DNA from: Pyrobaculum oguniense TE7
GTDB lineage: Archaea; Thermoproteota; Thermoprotei; Thermoproteales; Thermoproteaceae
Reading direction: 5' to 3'
Assembly: GCA_000247545.1 (NCBI GenBank)
Contig: CP003316.1
Span: 2,017,233-2,081,232 of the forward strand
Length of the DNA: 64,000 nucleotides
The first letter of the stretch is position 1; each line of letters opens with the position of its first letter. The notes below the pieces were generated by a model, which was given only the letters and a program-made list of their open reading frames with translations, had not been told where the DNA came from and did not search any database. Position numbers and translations under genes: made by a program. This document shows, in pieces, positions 43,563 through 52,199 of this stretch.

Positions 43563-43580
43563 TTATATATTTTGTGGTGT
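43563..43580 (-). promoter_or_regulatory. Pilin-type extended promoter, copy 3
   Basis: The minus strand reads ACACCACAAAATATATAAGG, 26 nt before ATG 43542. It is almost identical to the elements before the pilin-like genes at 32126 and 33993. Confidence 0.65.
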
Positions 43581-43847
43581 GTTGGCCAAAAAGCAATGTT
43601 TAGGTAGATCGTGGCTACTCGTAGCTCGAGTTGACGCCTACGCCAATGGCTTTTTCATAGGCCGCGCCAGGGCGCGTCTACGGAACGTTGAGAGCCCTAG
43701 ACAGAGGACACTTGAGTTTACAGCCTTTTCCTCGTGAACGCCGATCAGAACACCTCTGGGGGAGGTGTCGTTATATATCAAAGACGTAGGCACGGTGATG
43801 GCTCCCACTGTCGATATATAGCGCCGGCCAGGAACCGCAACAAGCTA
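43581..43847. other. Intergenic stretch, no gene seen
   Basis: This 267-base stretch lies between the pilin promoter and a decayed PIN gene. Short open frames exist but lack start signals or protein-like composition. I see no RNA fold or repeat. Confidence 0.4.
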
Positions 43848-44290
43848 CTATCCTATATACAGCAGATATTGATCCTCGTATATGTGAACATAGTGTTTTG
43901 GACCTATCTTTCTGGGCCCTTCGTGGGATTGTGTCTGTGGTAGGGCTTTTTTCCGGATATCTACAAATCCTCGGTCCATGGTGAAGACTTTTGTCCCTCT
44001 GTTGAGTGCTTGCGCTAGTATTAAGATGTCGAAGGGGCGCCTACGTATATCCTCCTCACCCCACTTTAGCCGATTTGCGATTTCCAGCGCTGTCTTGATA
44101 TCCTCGTGGCTGAGCTCGGCGGTGATTATGTTAAGCCCGCTACTCTTCAGCGTCTCAAGAAGAGAGTCGTAGAGATCCTGTAGCTCTGCGATGGGCTTGC
44201 ACCGCCCCTTTTATACTCCTGCTCTGTCACTATTTTTGAAAGGTCTACTTTGACAAATTCTAGCTTAGATAACTCCGACATGTGGCACTT
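43848..44290 (-). pseudogene. PIN-domain (VapC-like) protein, frameshifted
   Basis: The downstream frame reads KPIAELQDLYDSLLETLKSS, then ITAELSHEDIKTALEIANRL, RRRPFDILILAQAL and KVFTMDRGF. This is the second half of a PIN ribonuclease domain, with the acidic residues at the usual places. The upstream part (MSELSKLEFVKVDLSKIVTE, then QEYKRG) is in another frame. The shift lies in an A4G4 run (C4T4 on the plus strand, 44205-44212). The very N-terminus, with the first catalytic Asp, is not recognisable. No antitoxin gene is next to it. Confidence 0.6.
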
Positions 44291-44402
44291 GCCTGTGTAC
44301 ATGTAGCAAGCTTTTCCACTACGATTTCTCCTCTAGTCGACGATGTCTTGTAGGCGAAGCAATATCCTTCCTGTTAAAAGGATATGATATTTGTATTTAG
44401 TA

Positions 44403-44970
44403 TCACTCACCTCTGAGTTCTCTCAGCGCTTGTGACAGTCCTGCCAATTGGTCTAGCTCTTTTTCGTCGGCTAATTTCGCCAGGGAGCAAGTTGTCTTGA
44501 CTATGGTCGGCAGATCTGCTCCGCATGTCTCCCCGATCTTGGCGACGTAGTGGGGCTTGCCGAGCTCGGCGGCGGCTGAGGCAAATAGGGCAGAGAGAGC
44601 CTTTTTCACGAAGCCGCCGTAGGCGTATCCCAGCGCTATGCCGAGGAGCACCAAGTCGTCTCGTCCCAGTCGGCAACCAACTCTCTGCAGAAGGGCGGGC
44701 AAGTCGTAGGACAGACCGTGGTCTACCTCCGGCTCCCCTCTCCCCGCCATCACCTGGATGATAACTCGGATGTACTCCATGTCGATGCTTTTTCCAGCTC
44801 CTCGGCAAGCGCGGCGTACTCCCCTACATGTCGCCGGCCTTCAGCTCTTTTCTATAGCCTTCATAAAGGCGGCCTATCTCGCGCGCGTAGTATAGCAAAG
44901 TGTCAAGAGCCAACTTGGCGATTTCATCGGGGTTCTCCGTAGCATACGAGAGTAGCTCGGGCGACTTCAT
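44403..44970 (-). pseudogene. Helical protein of unknown family, two frameshifts
   Basis: Three successive frames form one plausible protein of about 185 residues: MKSPELLSYATENPDEIAKL (from ATG 44970) to KELKAGD, then GEYAALAEELEK, then MEYIRVIIQVMA to the stop at 44403. The shifts are near 44823-44828 and in the T5 run 44789-44793. The last part has a hydrophobic helix (DLVLLGIALGYAYGGFVKKA) and two Cys. The family is not recognised. The nearby decayed genes suggest true loss, but both lesions sit in short runs and could be errors. Confidence 0.5.
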
Positions 44971-45016
44971 AAAAGTTGTTATATTACACTATGAATCTCT
45001 TATTTTTAAAGCGCCT

Positions 45017-45240
45017 GCCCTGACTTGCTCAAGCTATGATCCTCCCAGCCGATGCGTAGGTCAAGATAGTTGAGGTACGGAGATGTCTTAGCGATTTTGT
45101 CATGCCCGAACCTTTTTCTAACTGGTGTCTTACATTCCTCCTCGATACACCTATTTCTCGCCGCCTTGTCTGTGGCCCTTGTGATATATCGATCCTCAAT
45201 TCTGAGGGGCTGGGTGGTGTTTTGGCTTGGTGTGGGCTAC
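45017..45240 (-). pseudogene. 3' coding remnant without a start
   Basis: An open minus-strand frame of about 70 codons reads LRIEDRYITRATDKAARNRC and later FGHDKIAKTSPYLNYLDLRI, ending WEDHSLSKSGQAL and a stop. It has protein-like composition but no start codon, and its 5' side meets the PaREP1 gene end. It looks like the tail of a truncated gene. Family not recognised. Confidence 0.4.
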
Positions 45241-45701
45241 TCCGCTTCGGCGAGTATCCTCTTCAGCTTTTCCAACAGCGTTAGGACGGCCTCTCTGTGT
45301 ACTTGGAAGTCTTTGGGACCCATGTAGTTGTGGTAGAAGTTGGCGTGTAGCCTTTCCGCCATTCCGAAGCCCACTATCAGCTCGGGGTCTCCCGTCTCCT
45401 CATACAGCCTTCTGACTACGATGTTGTAATCTCTGTGGCTGTAGTGCTCCCAGCCCCTCTTCTCGGCTATGGCGTTTATCAGCGCCGCAACGGCGCCCCA
45501 GTACTTCTCCCCGGCTTGCAAGAGGTCTCCCTTGGAGTACAGCTCCTCTGCCTCCCTCAAGTACTTCTCGTGTAGCCTCAGGTAGGCCTCTACGCGTATC
45601 GGCGGGTCTGCCTTCTCCGCTATTAGCCTGAGCACGTACTCGTCGACGTCCCCGCCGCCGGCGGCTTTGCGGATTATCTCTAGGGTCTGCGTGGAGACCA
45701 C
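45237..45701 (-). CDS. PaREP1-family protein
   Basis: This 154-residue helical protein belongs to the PaREP1/PaREP8 group typical of Pyrobaculum and relatives. Visible are RLHEKYLREAEELYSKGDLL, QAGEKYWGAVAALINAIAEK and the conserved region around the C-terminal HANFYHNYMGPKDF. The fold resembles HEPN domains. The family is found in many copies per genome, often near toxin-like genes, and its function is not established. It sits 22 bases downstream of mcm's 3' end on the same strand, among decayed accessory genes. Confidence 0.8.
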   Translation of the reverse strand: MVSTQTLEIIRKAAGGGDVDEYVLRLIAEKADPPIRVEAYLRLHEKYLREAEELYSKGDLLQAGEKYWGAVAALINAIAEKRGWEHYSHRDYNIVVRRLYEETGDPELIVGFGMAERLHANFYHNYMGPKDFQVHREAVLTLLEKLKRILAEAE

Positions 45702-45723
45702 AATTCGTATTCCGAGTTTAAAT

Positions 45724-47766
45724 TTATGTGACGCGCTTTATGTATCCTGGCCTTGGGGTGTAGGCCTCGCCGTTGCGTATCAGCAGGTCGACTATGCGCT
45801 GGACCTCGGCGGGGGGTATGCCTATCTTTTCGGCCTCGGCTTTCAGCGTGTCGATCTTGACGGGCCCTCTCTCGGCCTCTTCCAGCTTTTTCAACAGCTC
45901 CACTACCTTGATGTAGGCCTCGCGGCGGGAGGCCGGGACTCCTGTTATGATTGCGTCTATGTCTATGGCGCCTGACTCTATGTCTATGCCTACGGATTTG
46001 AGGAAGGCTAGGTAGAGCCTTATGGCCCTCTCGGCGTCTTCAGCTGTGGCTATTGGGGAGAGCCTCATCTTGGCCTCTGCGGTGGTTAGGCGGATCAGCG
46101 CCTCCAGCTGCCTGGCGGTTATGGCGATGGCCGTGCCGGGGCCTTGGTACCTCCTCCTCATCTCTAGGTAGAAGGCCTTTATCCTCTCCTTGGCCTCCTC
46201 GCTCAGCACCGGCCGGACGTACCTCCTGGCGTACATTATGTACTTGCGGAGGAAGTCCGGCCTCAACACGTCGCGGAATGCCTCGGGGGTTTTGCCGGAG
46301 TGAAGCTCCAGTATGTGGCCCGCCACGGCGGAGTCGAAGTCCTCCCGGGGCTCGTCCCGTATGACGAATATTAGGTCGAAGCGGCTGAGGAGGGATACGG
46401 GGAGGTCGATGTTCTCGGCGACGGTCCTGTTGGGGAGGTACCTCCCGAAGGCGGGGTTTGCCGCGGCGAGGACGGCGGCCCTGGCGTTTAGCGTGGCGAC
46501 GATGCCGGCCTTGCTTATCGACACCGTGTTCTGTTCCATGGCCTCGTGGAGAGCTACTCTGTCCTTGGCGTCCATCTTGTCGATCTCGTCTATGACGGCG
46601 ATGCCCTTATCGGCGAGGACCAGGGCGCCGGCTTCTAGGTAGAACTCCCCAGTGAGCTTGTCCCTCACCACCGCCGCGGTGAGGCCGGCGGCCGACGACC
46701 CCTTGCCCGTGGTGTAGACGGCGCGGGGGGCTATCTTCGCCACGAATTTAAGCAACTGCGACTTGGCGGTGCCGGGGTCTCCAATTAGCAGTATGTTTAT
46801 CTCCCCCCTGACCCTCACCCCGTCTGGGTATACGATCTCGTTGCCGCCGAAGAGTAGGCAGGCCACGGCCTCCTTGATCTCCTCGTAGCCGTATATAGAC
46901 GGCGCGATGGACCTCACGATTAGCTCCCTCACGTCTGGCCTCCTCGAGATCTCGAGAATCTTCTGCTCGTCCTCCTTTGTTATCTCCTCTACGAGCTCCT
47001 TGTTCATGGTCTCCACGTGGACTCCCTGGATGTATGACGTGACTATGGGGGGCCTGCCCTTCTTCAACTCGCTGAGCGTTAAGTCGACCACGCCGGTTAG
47101 GGAGACTATGTCGCCCGGCTTCACCGTGTCCACGAGGTCGTCTAGCAACACCACCTCGACGTTTCTCGGCATTTGGCCGGGCGGGAGGTCCTCTGGCCTC
47201 TCCTGCACGATGGCCTTCTGCCAGTCGATGTACTGGGAGAGTTCCGTGACGAGGGTGAAGCTCTTCGACGCGCCGCAGCGGGGGCACTTAGCCGGGGGCT
47301 CGACGTGGCGCTCCAGCTCTTGCATGAGCTCGATCTCGTAGCCGCACTGGGTGCAGCGGTAGAGCGCCTTGTGTAGGAAGTGCTTCGGCGGGGTGAGCCT
47401 GGTGATTATCCCCTCTATCTTGATGAGGCGGCCGATGTACTCGGATCTCAGCTTGCGGAGGGGCACCGCCAGGGGGGACCCCCTGACGCGGAGGTAGAAC
47501 CTCTTCAGCATCCTTGCGGTTTCTGGGTCTTTTTCCTCTACCACCTCTCTCACCACCTTGTCCGCCTCGGCGAGCACCTGCCTGGGCCTCTCCACTACGA
47601 GGTCGGCTAGGGACTTGTCGAACATCAATATGTCGTGGAAGTCCACCTCCAGCGACCTCTTGCGCTGTATGATGATGTTTATGATCTCGTCTGAGATCTT
47701 CTCGTTGGTGGTTATGAGCTCTCTGATTTTGTCTCTCAGAAGATCAAGCTCCGCCTCAAGAGACAC
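45724..47766 (-). CDS. mcm: Replicative DNA helicase MCM
   Basis: The 680-residue archaeal MCM unwinds DNA at replication forks as a homohexamer. An N-terminal zinc motif (CTQCGYEIELMQ, then CPRCGASKSF) lies near residues 135-170. The AAA+ domain has Walker A GDPGTAKSQLL, Walker B GIAVIDEIDKMD, sensor/lid AAANPAFGRY and arginine finger SRFDLIFVI. A C-terminal winged helix ends at YIKRVT. GTG 47766 lies 24 nt from a TATA (cgtttaaaaa, 47784-47793). It is divergent from hel308. Confidence 0.98.
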   Translation of the reverse strand: MSLEAELDLLRDKIRELITTNEKISDEIINIIIQRKRSLEVDFHDILMFDKSLADLVVERPRQVLAEADKVVREVVEEKDPETARMLKRFYLRVRGSPLAVPLRKLRSEYIGRLIKIEGIITRLTPPKHFLHKALYRCTQCGYEIELMQELERHVEPPAKCPRCGASKSFTLVTELSQYIDWQKAIVQERPEDLPPGQMPRNVEVVLLDDLVDTVKPGDIVSLTGVVDLTLSELKKGRPPIVTSYIQGVHVETMNKELVEEITKEDEQKILEISRRPDVRELIVRSIAPSIYGYEEIKEAVACLLFGGNEIVYPDGVRVRGEINILLIGDPGTAKSQLLKFVAKIAPRAVYTTGKGSSAAGLTAAVVRDKLTGEFYLEAGALVLADKGIAVIDEIDKMDAKDRVALHEAMEQNTVSISKAGIVATLNARAAVLAAANPAFGRYLPNRTVAENIDLPVSLLSRFDLIFVIRDEPREDFDSAVAGHILELHSGKTPEAFRDVLRPDFLRKYIMYARRYVRPVLSEEAKERIKAFYLEMRRRYQGPGTAIAITARQLEALIRLTTAEAKMRLSPIATAEDAERAIRLYLAFLKSVGIDIESGAIDIDAIITGVPASRREAYIKVVELLKKLEEAERGPVKIDTLKAEAEKIGIPPAEVQRIVDLLIRNGEAYTPRPGYIKRVT

Positions 47767-47855
47767 GTACTACCCGCGGTGCGCGTTTAAAAAGTTCGAA
47801 AGTATTACATCAATCAGCGGGGGAGCATCTGTTTTTATAGGTGTCTATAATCGCC

Positions 47856-49982
47856 GTGGATGTCTCTGAGCTTCCTCTTGACGGGAGGCTTATCTCTGTC
47901 CTCAAGGAGAGGGGCGTGAGGGAGCTGTTCCCGCCGCAGGTGGAGGCGGTTAAGGCTGGGATCTTCGACGGGGCTAACGTCCTCTTGTGCACAGCGACTG
48001 CTTCTGGGAAGTCCCTCCTAGCCGAGGTGGCCTCAGTAAAGGCGGCCCTGGAGGGGAGGATGGCCTTGTACGCGGTGCCGCTTAAGGCTTTGGCCCAGGA
48101 GAAGTTGCTCCACTTCTCCCACTACAGGAGCCTAGCAAAGGTCGGCATATCTACGGGGGATTTCGAGTCCGACGACAGGAGGCTCTACGAGTACGACGTG
48201 GTGGTGGTGACTTACGAAAAGCTGGACAGCCTCCTCCGCCACCGGCCGAGCTGGCTGAGCTCCGTCGGCGTGGTGGTTGTCGACGAGATACACTACCTGG
48301 GCGACCCCAAGAGGGGGCCCGTCCTGGAGTCTATAATTGCCAAGATAAGGCACCTGGGCCTAAGGGCTCAGTTCATCGGCCTAAGCGCCACGGTGGGCAA
48401 TGCGGCGGAAGTTGCGGAGTGGCTTGGCGCTCGGCTGGTAAAATCGAGCTGGCGGCCGGTCACGCTTAGGGAGGGGGTCTACTACGGCGGCAGGATATAC
48501 TTCCCCGACGGGACCTCCAAGGCTGTCGGCGCCTCCGGCGACGCCGAAGTGGCCCTTGCCCTGGACGCAGTGGCCGGCGGGGGGCAGGCGCTGGTCTTCA
48601 CGAACAGCAGGTCGTCAACTGTGCGTATTGCAAAGGCGGTGGCTAAGGCCGTGGCGGCCTACCCGGCGCAGCTCATAAATCCTGGCGAGGCGCGGGCCTT
48701 GGCTGAGGAGGTGCTTAGGGCCTCTTCCAGCAAGATCATCGGTAGGGAGCTGGCTGAGCTGGTGGCACGCGGCGTGGCCTTCCACAACGCGGGTCTCGAG
48801 CTGGAGGTGAGGAGGCTCGTGGAGGAGGGGTTTAGGAGGGGGGTTGTAAAGGTCGTGGTGTCGACGACGACTCTGGCCGCTGGGGTCAACCTGCCGGCGA
48901 GGCGCGTCGTGGTGGCGGAATACGAGAGGTACGACCCAGTGGTGGGGAGGGAGGAGATACCTGTGTTGGAGTATAGGCAGATGGCGGGGCGTGCGGGGCG
49001 GCCGGGACTGGATCCCTATGGCGAGGCCGTTATTGTCGCCAGGAGCAGGGGGGATGTGGAGTACCTCATGGAGAGGTATGTCATGGGGCAGGTGGAGAAT
49101 GTGAGGTCGCACATCCTCTCTGCCCCCAATCTCAGATCCCACGCGCTCGGCGCCGTGGGCGGCGGCTACGCCAAGTCGGTAGACGACCTCGTGGACTTCT
49201 TCTCAAACACCTTGGGCTTTCATCAGGCCAAGACGCCTCTTAAGTCCTCCCTCCTCCGGTCTAAGGTGGCTGAGGCCCTGGACGAGTTGGTGGAGTGGGG
49301 ATTCCTGGAGCGGGATGGCAACGTGGTGTACGCCACTGAGCTCGGCAGGCAAGTGGCGAGGCTGTACCTGGATCCCGAGGTCGCCGCCCGCTACCTCTCC
49401 ATGCTGAGGTCTATGCGGAGGGGGTCTATCTACGCGTACCTCTACGTCGTATTGACTGCCCCCGACTTCCCGAGAGTGAGGCGGGGGAAGCTGGCGGCGG
49501 AGGTAGCCCGCGAGGTTTTGGCGGCTCTGCCCGACGTCGAGGAGGACGAGGAGTTTGAAGACGTGGCGAGAACAGCGGCGATGTTGAGGGCGTGGATAGA
49601 GGAGGAGGATGAGGACAAGATATACGAGCGCTTCGAGGTGGCGCCTGGCGACTTGAGAGTGTACGTGGACCTCTTCGAGTGGCTTGGAAACGCCGCGGCT
49701 AAGCTTGCCGGCATGGTGGGGCTTGAGGAGCACAGAAGAAGTCTAGAGGTCCTCACCGCGAGGGTGGTGCACGGCGTGAGGGAGGAGCTCATCCCGCTGG
49801 TCACGGCTCTTAGAGGCGTGGGGAGGGTCCGCGCCAGGGTGTTGTACAACTTCGGCTTCCGGACTTTGAGAGACATAGCCAGGGCCTCTGTGAGGGAGAT
49901 CGCCTCTCTCCCCGGCTTCGGCGAAAAACTCGCCGAGTCTATCATAGAACAGGCAAGACAGTTAGTAGAGGGCAACGCCTAA
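47856..49982 (+). CDS. hel308: Hel308-type superfamily 2 helicase
   Basis: This Ski2-like repair helicase is thought to act at stalled replication forks. Motifs are CTATASGKSLL (I), VVVVDEIHYLGDPKRGP (II, DEIH), FIGLSATVGNAAEVAEWL (III), TTTLAAGVNLPARRVVV (V) and EYRQMAGRAGRPG (VI). A winged-helix and ratchet region follow, and a C-terminal helix-hairpin-helix (VGRVRARVLYNFGF, SLPGFGEKLAE). The frame begins at GTG 47841, but GTG 47856 fits the TATA (tttttata, 47832-47839) better. The divergent mcm neighbour agrees with a replication/repair role. Confidence 0.95.
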   Translation: MDVSELPLDGRLISVLKERGVRELFPPQVEAVKAGIFDGANVLLCTATASGKSLLAEVASVKAALEGRMALYAVPLKALAQEKLLHFSHYRSLAKVGISTGDFESDDRRLYEYDVVVVTYEKLDSLLRHRPSWLSSVGVVVVDEIHYLGDPKRGPVLESIIAKIRHLGLRAQFIGLSATVGNAAEVAEWLGARLVKSSWRPVTLREGVYYGGRIYFPDGTSKAVGASGDAEVALALDAVAGGGQALVFTNSRSSTVRIAKAVAKAVAAYPAQLINPGEARALAEEVLRASSSKIIGRELAELVARGVAFHNAGLELEVRRLVEEGFRRGVVKVVVSTTTLAAGVNLPARRVVVAEYERYDPVVGREEIPVLEYRQMAGRAGRPGLDPYGEAVIVARSRGDVEYLMERYVMGQVENVRSHILSAPNLRSHALGAVGGGYAKSVDDLVDFFSNTLGFHQAKTPLKSSLLRSKVAEALDELVEWGFLERDGNVVYATELGRQVARLYLDPEVAARYLSMLRSMRRGSIYAYLYVVLTAPDFPRVRRGKLAAEVAREVLAALPDVEEDEEFEDVARTAAMLRAWIEEEDEDKIYERFEVAPGDLRVYVDLFEWLGNAAAKLAGMVGLEEHRRSLEVLTARVVHGVREELIPLVTALRGVGRVRARVLYNFGFRTLRDIARASVREIASLPGFGEKLAESIIEQARQLVEGNA

Positions 49983-50082
49983 GCCTGCGTCGCCGCGAAA
50001 TCTGAATTAGCCTTCTTCGCCCTCTTCCTGTTGCCCACGGCTATGTACACGCCGCCATCGGCGACATGGATGGTCGCGGGCG

Positions 50083-50922
50083 TTACGGGGGTATCTTGAC
50101 TAAGTTGTATCTGCCCACTGTCTTCAGCATGGTGGTGCGCCGCCTCATCTCCTCTAGCGCGGCTTCCAGCTCGCCGGAGGTCTCGACTTCTGCGACGAAG
50201 AAGTAGTCCCAGGGGGAGAGCCGGGTGGGCCTGGAGTATATGAGCGACATGTTTATGCCGCGCTCTGCTAGGGGGGTCAGCGCTTTGTGCAATGCGCCAG
50301 CGACGTTGGGCACTGCAAATATGAGGAGGGCCCACCGCCCCGCGGCCCCGCCTTCTTTGGAGACTACGGCGAATCTCGTGTAGCTCTCCCCGTCCTCCAC
50401 GCCGCAGGTCTTTTCCAAATGGCTAAGCGCCTTGGGCGAGGCGAGCACGGCGCAGTCGCCGGGGCACCTCTCAAACTCCGCCACGGCCTCCGATGTCGAG
50501 CTGGCGTAGACGACCTCGGCGCTCAGCGATGCGATTAGCCTCCTCGCCTGCGCCGCCGCGTGCGGATGCGTGAACAACACCCTCGGCGTCCCCTTCTTAG
50601 CCACGCAGAGCGTGATCCTCATCTCGCCCATGGCCACTATGCTGAGGCCGTGCGTGGCGAGGGCGTCTATAGTCTCCCCCACAGGTCCCTCGAGGCTGTT
50701 TATAAAAGGCACCACCCCGTAGTCGGCGGCTCCGCTCTCCACTTCTTTAAAAACCTCGGTTATTGACCTCCTCGGCCTCAAGTCGCCGTGTGGAAACAAG
50801 GCGACGGCAGCCTCCCAGGTGAAGGACTTCTCAGGTCCCAGATAGGCGACTGGGGGTTTGTGAAGCCGCGACACCTCTGCTGCTATTACAGGCGCCAAGA
50901 CCCCGTCGACAAGGGGGGGCAC
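50083..50922 (-). CDS. pheA: Prephenate dehydratase
   Basis: It converts prephenate to phenylpyruvate for phenylalanine synthesis. The PDT domain has VAYLGPEKSFTWEAA, VPFINSLEGPVGETID and GESYTRFAVVS (Thr-Arg-Phe motif). A C-terminal ACT domain with ALLIFAVPNVAGALHKAL and GINMSLIYSRP (ESRP-like) is for Phe feedback. GTG 50922 is the first start in frame. The frame is open about 20 codons further up (LELEQRIYALLKER), but that extension lacks a start codon. ATG 50987, 26 nt from a TATA, enters this frame only if one G is added to the G4 run at 50979-50982. Confidence 0.9.
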   Translation of the reverse strand: MPPLVDGVLAPVIAAEVSRLHKPPVAYLGPEKSFTWEAAVALFPHGDLRPRRSITEVFKEVESGAADYGVVPFINSLEGPVGETIDALATHGLSIVAMGEMRITLCVAKKGTPRVLFTHPHAAAQARRLIASLSAEVVYASSTSEAVAEFERCPGDCAVLASPKALSHLEKTCGVEDGESYTRFAVVSKEGGAAGRWALLIFAVPNVAGALHKALTPLAERGINMSLIYSRPTRLSPWDYFFVAEVETSGELEAALEEMRRRTTMLKTVGRYNLVKIPP

Positions 50923-51017
50923 GTTGAACTTAGCCCTTTCTTTGAGAAGCGCGTAGATTCTCTGTTCCAGTTCTAGAACCCCTGCATTGATGTGGCAAAA
51001 ACCCTGGTTTAAAAAGA

Positions 51018-51035
51018 TAGACCCTTACGGGTCTA
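51018..51035. repeat. Perfect short hairpin
   Basis: TAGACCC-TTAC-GGGTCTA is a 7-bp perfect inverted repeat with a 4-base loop, between divergent pheA and the HDAC-like gene. It overlaps the region upstream of the pheA TATA (51008-51016). It could be a regulator-binding palindrome. It is not followed by a T-run, so a terminator is less likely. Confidence 0.4.
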
Positions 51036-51130
51036 CATCACGACTCAGGCCGGGTTCAAGTCTGCATCTATAAGCCTCTTCTCCCTACGCGTCGGTTTAT
51101 ATTCTTTTATTGGAGGTGCTATCCACAGCC

Positions 51131-51940
51131 GTGTTGTTGACGCACAAGCTTTTCAACGACTGGGTAGCCAATACTCTGAGGGAGCTAGGCGCAGAGGCAG
51201 TAGAGGCTGCGGGCACTTGGGACGCCGTGAGGGAGGCGCACAGCGACTTGTTCATAAAGGCTGTCAAGCGGCGTGAGGAGGAGGTCCTAGCGGCGGCGGC
51301 CGTTGCGGAGGCGGCTCTGGGGAGTGACAGGGCCATCTTCTACATCGGCGGCTCAATGGGGGCTGGACTAAACGCGGCGCGGGGCGGCCTATTCAACGCC
51401 GCGGCGTTCATCGCCCAGCGCACCGGCTCTGCCGTTTTGTCCATAGATAGGCACTTCCCCTGGGGGACTTGGGAAATCCACCTAGAACGGCGGTTTCCCC
51501 TAGTCGCCGTCTACAGCGGGGCCGATGGGCCTTCCTATAGGTACTTGAAGAGGCGGGGGCACAGAGTTCTCGCCTTCCCCATCCCCCCGGGAGCTGGGGA
51601 CAAGAGCTTCGCCAGGGTGGTGAAGTACGTGTTGGGGATTTTGGGGGAGCCGCTGGTGTTGCACCTCGGCTTTGACATACATATGAGTGATCCCACGGGC
51701 CACCTCTTCGTCTCGGACTACTTTTTCTACAGCTTGGGAAAGATGCTGGCCTCGATTAGGCGCTTCTACATCTCTATTGAGTGTCCTTCTTCTCCCCGCG
51801 TTTTCAAATCCGCGCTTGGCAGTCTGCTTGGCGGCCTCCGCGGGGGCGAGCCGCCAGTATCTGAGAGGTACGAAGAGGGCGAGGAGGTTGAGAGGGAGGT
51901 AGGCCGCCTAATTCGCCTAGCTAAGAAGGAGCGATTTTGA
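51131..51940 (+). CDS. Divergent histone-deacetylase-fold protein
   Basis: The protein follows the arginase/HDAC fold. LFNAAAFIAQ precedes AVLSIDRHFPWGTWEIH, which aligns with the D-x-H metal-binding motif of deacetylases (usually D-x-D-V-H-H-G-N-G-T). The later LHLGFDIHMSDPTGHLFVSD aligns with the second metal Asp (GFD-x-H-x-x-D-P). The catalytic His-His pair (usually GHHA) is not found; the corresponding region reads GGSMGAGLNAARGG. It may bind metal but use other chemistry. The frame opens at TTG 51110; GTG 51131 fits the TATA gtttatattc (51095-51104). Confidence 0.65.
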   Translation: MLLTHKLFNDWVANTLRELGAEAVEAAGTWDAVREAHSDLFIKAVKRREEEVLAAAAVAEAALGSDRAIFYIGGSMGAGLNAARGGLFNAAAFIAQRTGSAVLSIDRHFPWGTWEIHLERRFPLVAVYSGADGPSYRYLKRRGHRVLAFPIPPGAGDKSFARVVKYVLGILGEPLVLHLGFDIHMSDPTGHLFVSDYFFYSLGKMLASIRRFYISIECPSSPRVFKSALGSLLGGLRGGEPPVSERYEEGEEVEREVGRLIRLAKKERF

Positions 51941-52199
51941 AGTCGCGATACTGCCCGGTGTATTTCTCCTCTCTCACCTCCATCTCCCTTATCTTCACCG
52001 CCGGTGAAGCCATTGGGATAGATTTCAAAACTCTGTCTACACTCTCTCTAGGCCCTTCCAGCACAGCGTATAGAGTATCCCCTAACAGCTTAGCTTCTCC
52101 CACAACGTTGTTCCTAACGGCCTCGCTTTTTAGTATTCTGAGCAGGGGCACGCCTGGCAAGTCTAGCTCTCCCCTTACTCTGACCACGACTCTTTTCAT
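51921..52199 (-). CDS. Acylphosphatase-like small protein
   Basis: The 92-residue protein has the beta-alpha-beta order of the acylphosphatase fold: KRVVVRVRGELDLPGV, helix LLRILKSEAVRNNV, then LYAVLEGPRESVDRVLKSIP (close to the family's VEGP-x-x-x-V-x-x-hh-x-W). The active-site loop G-x-V-Q-G-V-G-F-R is not conserved, so enzymatic activity is doubtful. ATG 52199 has a TATA (tttataact, 52220-52228) about 23 nt upstream. The 3' end overlaps the convergent HDAC-like gene by 20 bases. Confidence 0.65.
   Translation of the reverse strand: MKRVVVRVRGELDLPGVPLLRILKSEAVRNNVVGEAKLLGDTLYAVLEGPRESVDRVLKSIPMASPAVKIREMEVREEKYTGQYRDFKIAPS

Noticed and set aside
45070-45327. Plus-strand hydrophobic open frame
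   Set aside because: It runs antisense to the coding remnant at 45017-45240 and the PaREP1 gene end, and has no promoter.
49979-50335. Minus-strand frame overlapping the 3' end of pheA
   Set aside because: It has no TATA or start at a sensible place and is mostly a frame shadow of pheA; only the last 30 codons lie outside it.
51036-51075. tRNA-like ggccgggttcaag downstream of the hairpin at 51018
   Set aside because: No acceptor, D or anticodon arms can be paired around it; the T-arm stem does not close.
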